A stretch of DNA of 8,214 bases from Emcibacter sp. (GTDB taxonomy: Bacteria > Pseudomonadota > Alphaproteobacteria > Sphingomonadales > Emcibacteraceae). Location of the stretch: contig JAGLJX010000242.1 of NCBI GenBank assembly GCA_023142175.1, positions 1-8,214 on the forward strand, in the 5' to 3' direction. A program made the position numbers and the translations under genes. This document shows, one piece after another, positions 6,393 to 8,214 of the stretch; within the stretch, counting starts at the first letter, position 1; the number at the start of each line of letters is the position of its first letter. The notes beneath the pieces were generated by a model. The model was not told the origin of the DNA. It saw only the letters and a program-made list of their open reading frames with translations, and made no database searches.

Positions 6393-8042
6393 ATGACAAA
6401 CCTCAGTCCCCCCCCTACTGTCAATGGTCTGGCAAAAGGACTTACCACTCTAAGTTTAGGCATAGGTGTCGTACTAGCCCTTTTTATCATTACAAAGACA
6501 AGCTCTGCACCAATGGCATTTCATGGATATGTTTTGGTCATTGCCTTCGTACTTGGCATCATTGCAGTTTTGAGATTAGGCGCGGGAAAAGACGGCAAAA
6601 TTCCGGCAGAAGCCTCTCCCACTGGCATCTTCTATAATGATGGTGTGATTAAGGCTGGCGTGATTGCCGCCGCTTTCTGGGGTGTTACGGGCTTTCTGGT
6701 CGGAGATATCATCGCATGGCAACTGGCCTTTCCGGCCCTGAATTTTGATCTGCCCTGGACCAATTTTGGACGGCTAAGGCCCCTGCATACCTCCGCAGTG
6801 ATTTTTGCCTTTGGCGGTAACGTGTTGATTGCAACCTCATTTTATGTGGTGCAGCGTACGGGAAAAACCCGTCTTGCGGGTGAAATCGCACCATGGTTTG
6901 TTTTCTGGGGGTATCAGTTATTCATCGTTCTGGCCGCAACCGGATATGTTCTGGGCATCACCCAGTCAAAAGAATATGCGGAGCCGGAATGGTATGTTGA
7001 TATTTGGCTGACCATTGTCTGGGTGACTTACCTGTTGGTGTTCCTCGGCTCACTCTGGAAACGTCGTGAGCCGCATATTTATGTGGCCAACTGGTTCTAT
7101 TTGGCCTTCATTGTCACCGTTGCCATGCTGCATCTGGTCAATAATATGGCCATGCCAATTTCTTTTGTTGAACCAAAAAGCTACAGCCTGTTTTCCGGGG
7201 TGCAGGATGCCCTGACACAATGGTGGTACGGTCATAATGCCGTGGGCTTCTTCCTGACCGCAGGCTTCTTAGGCATCATGTATTATTTTGTACCTAAACG
7301 TGCGAACCGTCCGGTATATTCTTACCGCCTGTCAATCGTCCATTTCTGGTCGCTGATCTTTCTGTATATCTGGGCCGGACCGCATCACCTTCATTATACT
7401 GCCCTACCCGATTGGACACAGACTTTGGGCATGACCTTCTCCATCATTCTTTGGATGCCTTCATGGGGCGGTATGGTCAATGGACTAATGACATTATCTG
7501 GCGCATGGGACAAGCTACGTACTGACCCTGTTTTAAAAATGCTGGTGGTATCGCTCGCCTTTTATGGCATGAGCACTTTCGAAGGGCCACTGATGGCGAT
7601 CAAGGCAGTGAACAGCCTCAGCCATTATACAGACTGGACAGTTGGTCATGTGCATTCCGGCGCCCTTGGCTGGGTGGCTTATGTGAGCTTCGGCGCGCTT
7701 TACTGTATGTTCCCTTGGCTCTGGAAACGCAAAGGTCTTTATTCCCTGAAACTGGTGAATATGCATTTCTGGATTTCCACTATTGGCATCGTACTTTACA
7801 TCTGTGCCATGTGGGTATCAGGTATCATGCAGGGGCTAATGTGGCGGGCTTATGACAGCCTTGGCTTTCTTGAATATTCATTCGTGGAAACTGTGGAAGC
7901 TATGCACCCCTATTATATCATCCGGGCCACGGGCGGACTGCTGTTCGTCATCGGCGCCCTGATCATGGTCTATAACCTGTGGAAAACAGCACGCGGCGAA
8001 GGGGATGCCATCCCTGAAACTCAAGCTGTCCCAGCAGAATAA
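6393..8042 (+). CDS. ccoN: cbb3-type cytochrome c oxidase subunit I, CcoN/FixN
   Basis: The catalytic, proton-pumping haem-copper subunit of the cbb3 oxidase, which reduces oxygen to water in the inner membrane with high oxygen affinity. All metal ligands are visible: H132 ([10 protein letters not shown]) and H421 for low-spin haem b, H419 ([11 protein letters not shown]) for haem b3, and H281 ([10 protein letters not shown]), H331 and H332 (AGPHHLHY) for CuB. Y325 (LYIWAGP) matches the tyrosine cross-linked to a CuB histidine in this family, and E397 (STFEGP) the conserved glutamate near the haems. About 14 hydrophobic segments can be counted. The first two (about 17-36 and 42-62) precede the core and make the protein longer, at 549 residues, than the roughly 475 of Pseudomonas CcoN; FixN-type proteins of Alphaproteobacteria share such an extension. 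AGG nine bases before the ATG is a fair ribosome binding site. A C8 run spans codons 6-8. The gene heads the operon, with ccoO 14 bp downstream, and is probably induced at low oxygen through the upstream FNR/FixK-type box. Confidence 0.97.
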   Translation: MTNLSPPPTVNGLAKGLTTLSLGIGVVLALFIITKTSSAPMAFHGYVLVIAFVLGIIAVLRLGAGKDGKIPAEASPTGIFYNDGVIKAGVIAAAFWGVTGFLVGDIIAWQLAFPALNFDLPWTNFGRLRPLHTSAVIFAFGGNVLIATSFYVVQRTGKTRLAGEIAPWFVFWGYQLFIVLAATGYVLGITQSKEYAEPEWYVDIWLTIVWVTYLLVFLGSLWKRREPHIYVANWFYLAFIVTVAMLHLVNNMAMPISFVEPKSYSLFSGVQDALTQWWYGHNAVGFFLTAGFLGIMYYFVPKRANRPVYSYRLSIVHFWSLIFLYIWAGPHHLHYTALPDWTQTLGMTFSIILWMPSWGGMVNGLMTLSGAWDKLRTDPVLKMLVVSLAFYGMSTFEGPLMAIKAVNSLSHYTDWTVGHVHSGALGWVAYVSFGALYCMFPWLWKRKGLYSLKLVNMHFWISTIGIVLYICAMWVSGIMQGLMWRAYDSLGFLEYSFVETVEAMHPYYIIRATGGLLFVIGALIMVYNLWKTARGEGDAIPETQAVPAE

Positions 8043-8043
8043 G

Positions 8044-8049
8044 AAGGAG
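8044..8049 (+). promoter_or_regulatory. Strong ribosome binding site for ccoO
   Basis: AAGGAG lies seven bases before the ccoO ATG, within the 14-bp gap after the ccoN stop. It is closer to consensus than the ccoN site, and it fixes the ccoO start. Confidence 0.85.
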
Positions 8050-8056
8050 ATAAAAA

Positions 8057-8214
8057 ATGTCATTCAAGCATGAAATCTTTGAAAAAAATCCCCTCATTCT
8101 TCTGGTTGGTATCCTGATTACGGTTGCCATTGGCGGGCTTGTGGAAATCGCCCCACTATTCTATCTGGAAAGCACCATTGAAAAGGTTAAGGGTATGCGC
8201 CCCTATACGCCGCT
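8057..8214 (+). CDS. ccoO: cbb3-type cytochrome c oxidase subunit II, CcoO/FixO (5' part)
   Basis: The first 52 complete codons of the membrane-anchored mono-haem cytochrome c subunit that passes electrons to CcoN. The fragment shows a short cytoplasmic start ([12 protein letters not shown]), one transmembrane anchor at about 12-31 ([20 protein letters not shown]), and the periplasmic start [21 protein letters not shown], which is the usual CcoO pattern (VEIxPLF, then a G-x-RPYTPL motif). The haem-binding CXXCH lies beyond the window edge, so it is not seen here. The gene follows ccoN in the same direction with a 14-bp gap. ccoQ and ccoP would be expected next in a standard operon. Confidence 0.95.
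   Translation, partial: MSFKHEIFEKNPLILLVGILITVAIGGLVEIAPLFYLESTIEKVKGMRPYTP

Overview
The window looks like chromosomal DNA from a Gram-negative proteobacterium, most likely a marine-type alphaproteobacterium. The outer membrane is implied by a TonB-dependent receptor and a lipoprotein. The respiratory operon begins with a long, FixN-like CcoN of 549 residues under an FNR/FixK-type box, an arrangement common in Alphaproteobacteria. The taxonomic placement is inference; no rRNA or other marker gene is present.

Layout, left to right. (1) The first six codons of an unidentified gene (1-18, minus) follow closely on a TonB-dependent outer-membrane receptor gene (32-2104, minus, GTG start). (2) A 149-bp divergent spacer separates the receptor from an 858-residue secreted glycoside hydrolase of the GH-A clan / cellulase-like type (2254-4830, plus). 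(3) The hydrolase gene meets an M19 dipeptidase lipoprotein gene (4838-6121, minus) tail to tail, with only 7 bp between stop codons. (4) A 271-bp AT-rich divergent spacer (6122-6392) holds an 18-bp palindrome, four copies of a 9-bp AT-rich repeat at 10-11 bp spacing, an FNR/FixK box, a small inverted repeat, a likely -10 element and an A11 tract. (5) ccoN (6393-8042) and the start of ccoO (8057 to the window edge) begin a cbb3-type cytochrome c oxidase operon.

How the genes may work together. The receptor and the hydrolase are divergent neighbours, both with export signals, so they could be parts of a small scavenging locus in which a glycoside is cleaved outside the cytoplasm and a ligand is taken up through the receptor. 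Neither substrate can be read from sequence. The dipeptidase is probably an independent envelope enzyme. The cbb3 genes are a separate unit: a high-affinity terminal oxidase for microaerobic respiration, with an upstream site that fits oxygen-responsive control.

No CRISPR array, insertion sequence, tRNA, rRNA or phage gene was seen. The two things most worth a second look are the hydrolase, whose specificity and N-terminal domain are unassigned, and the repeat array next to the FNR-type box.
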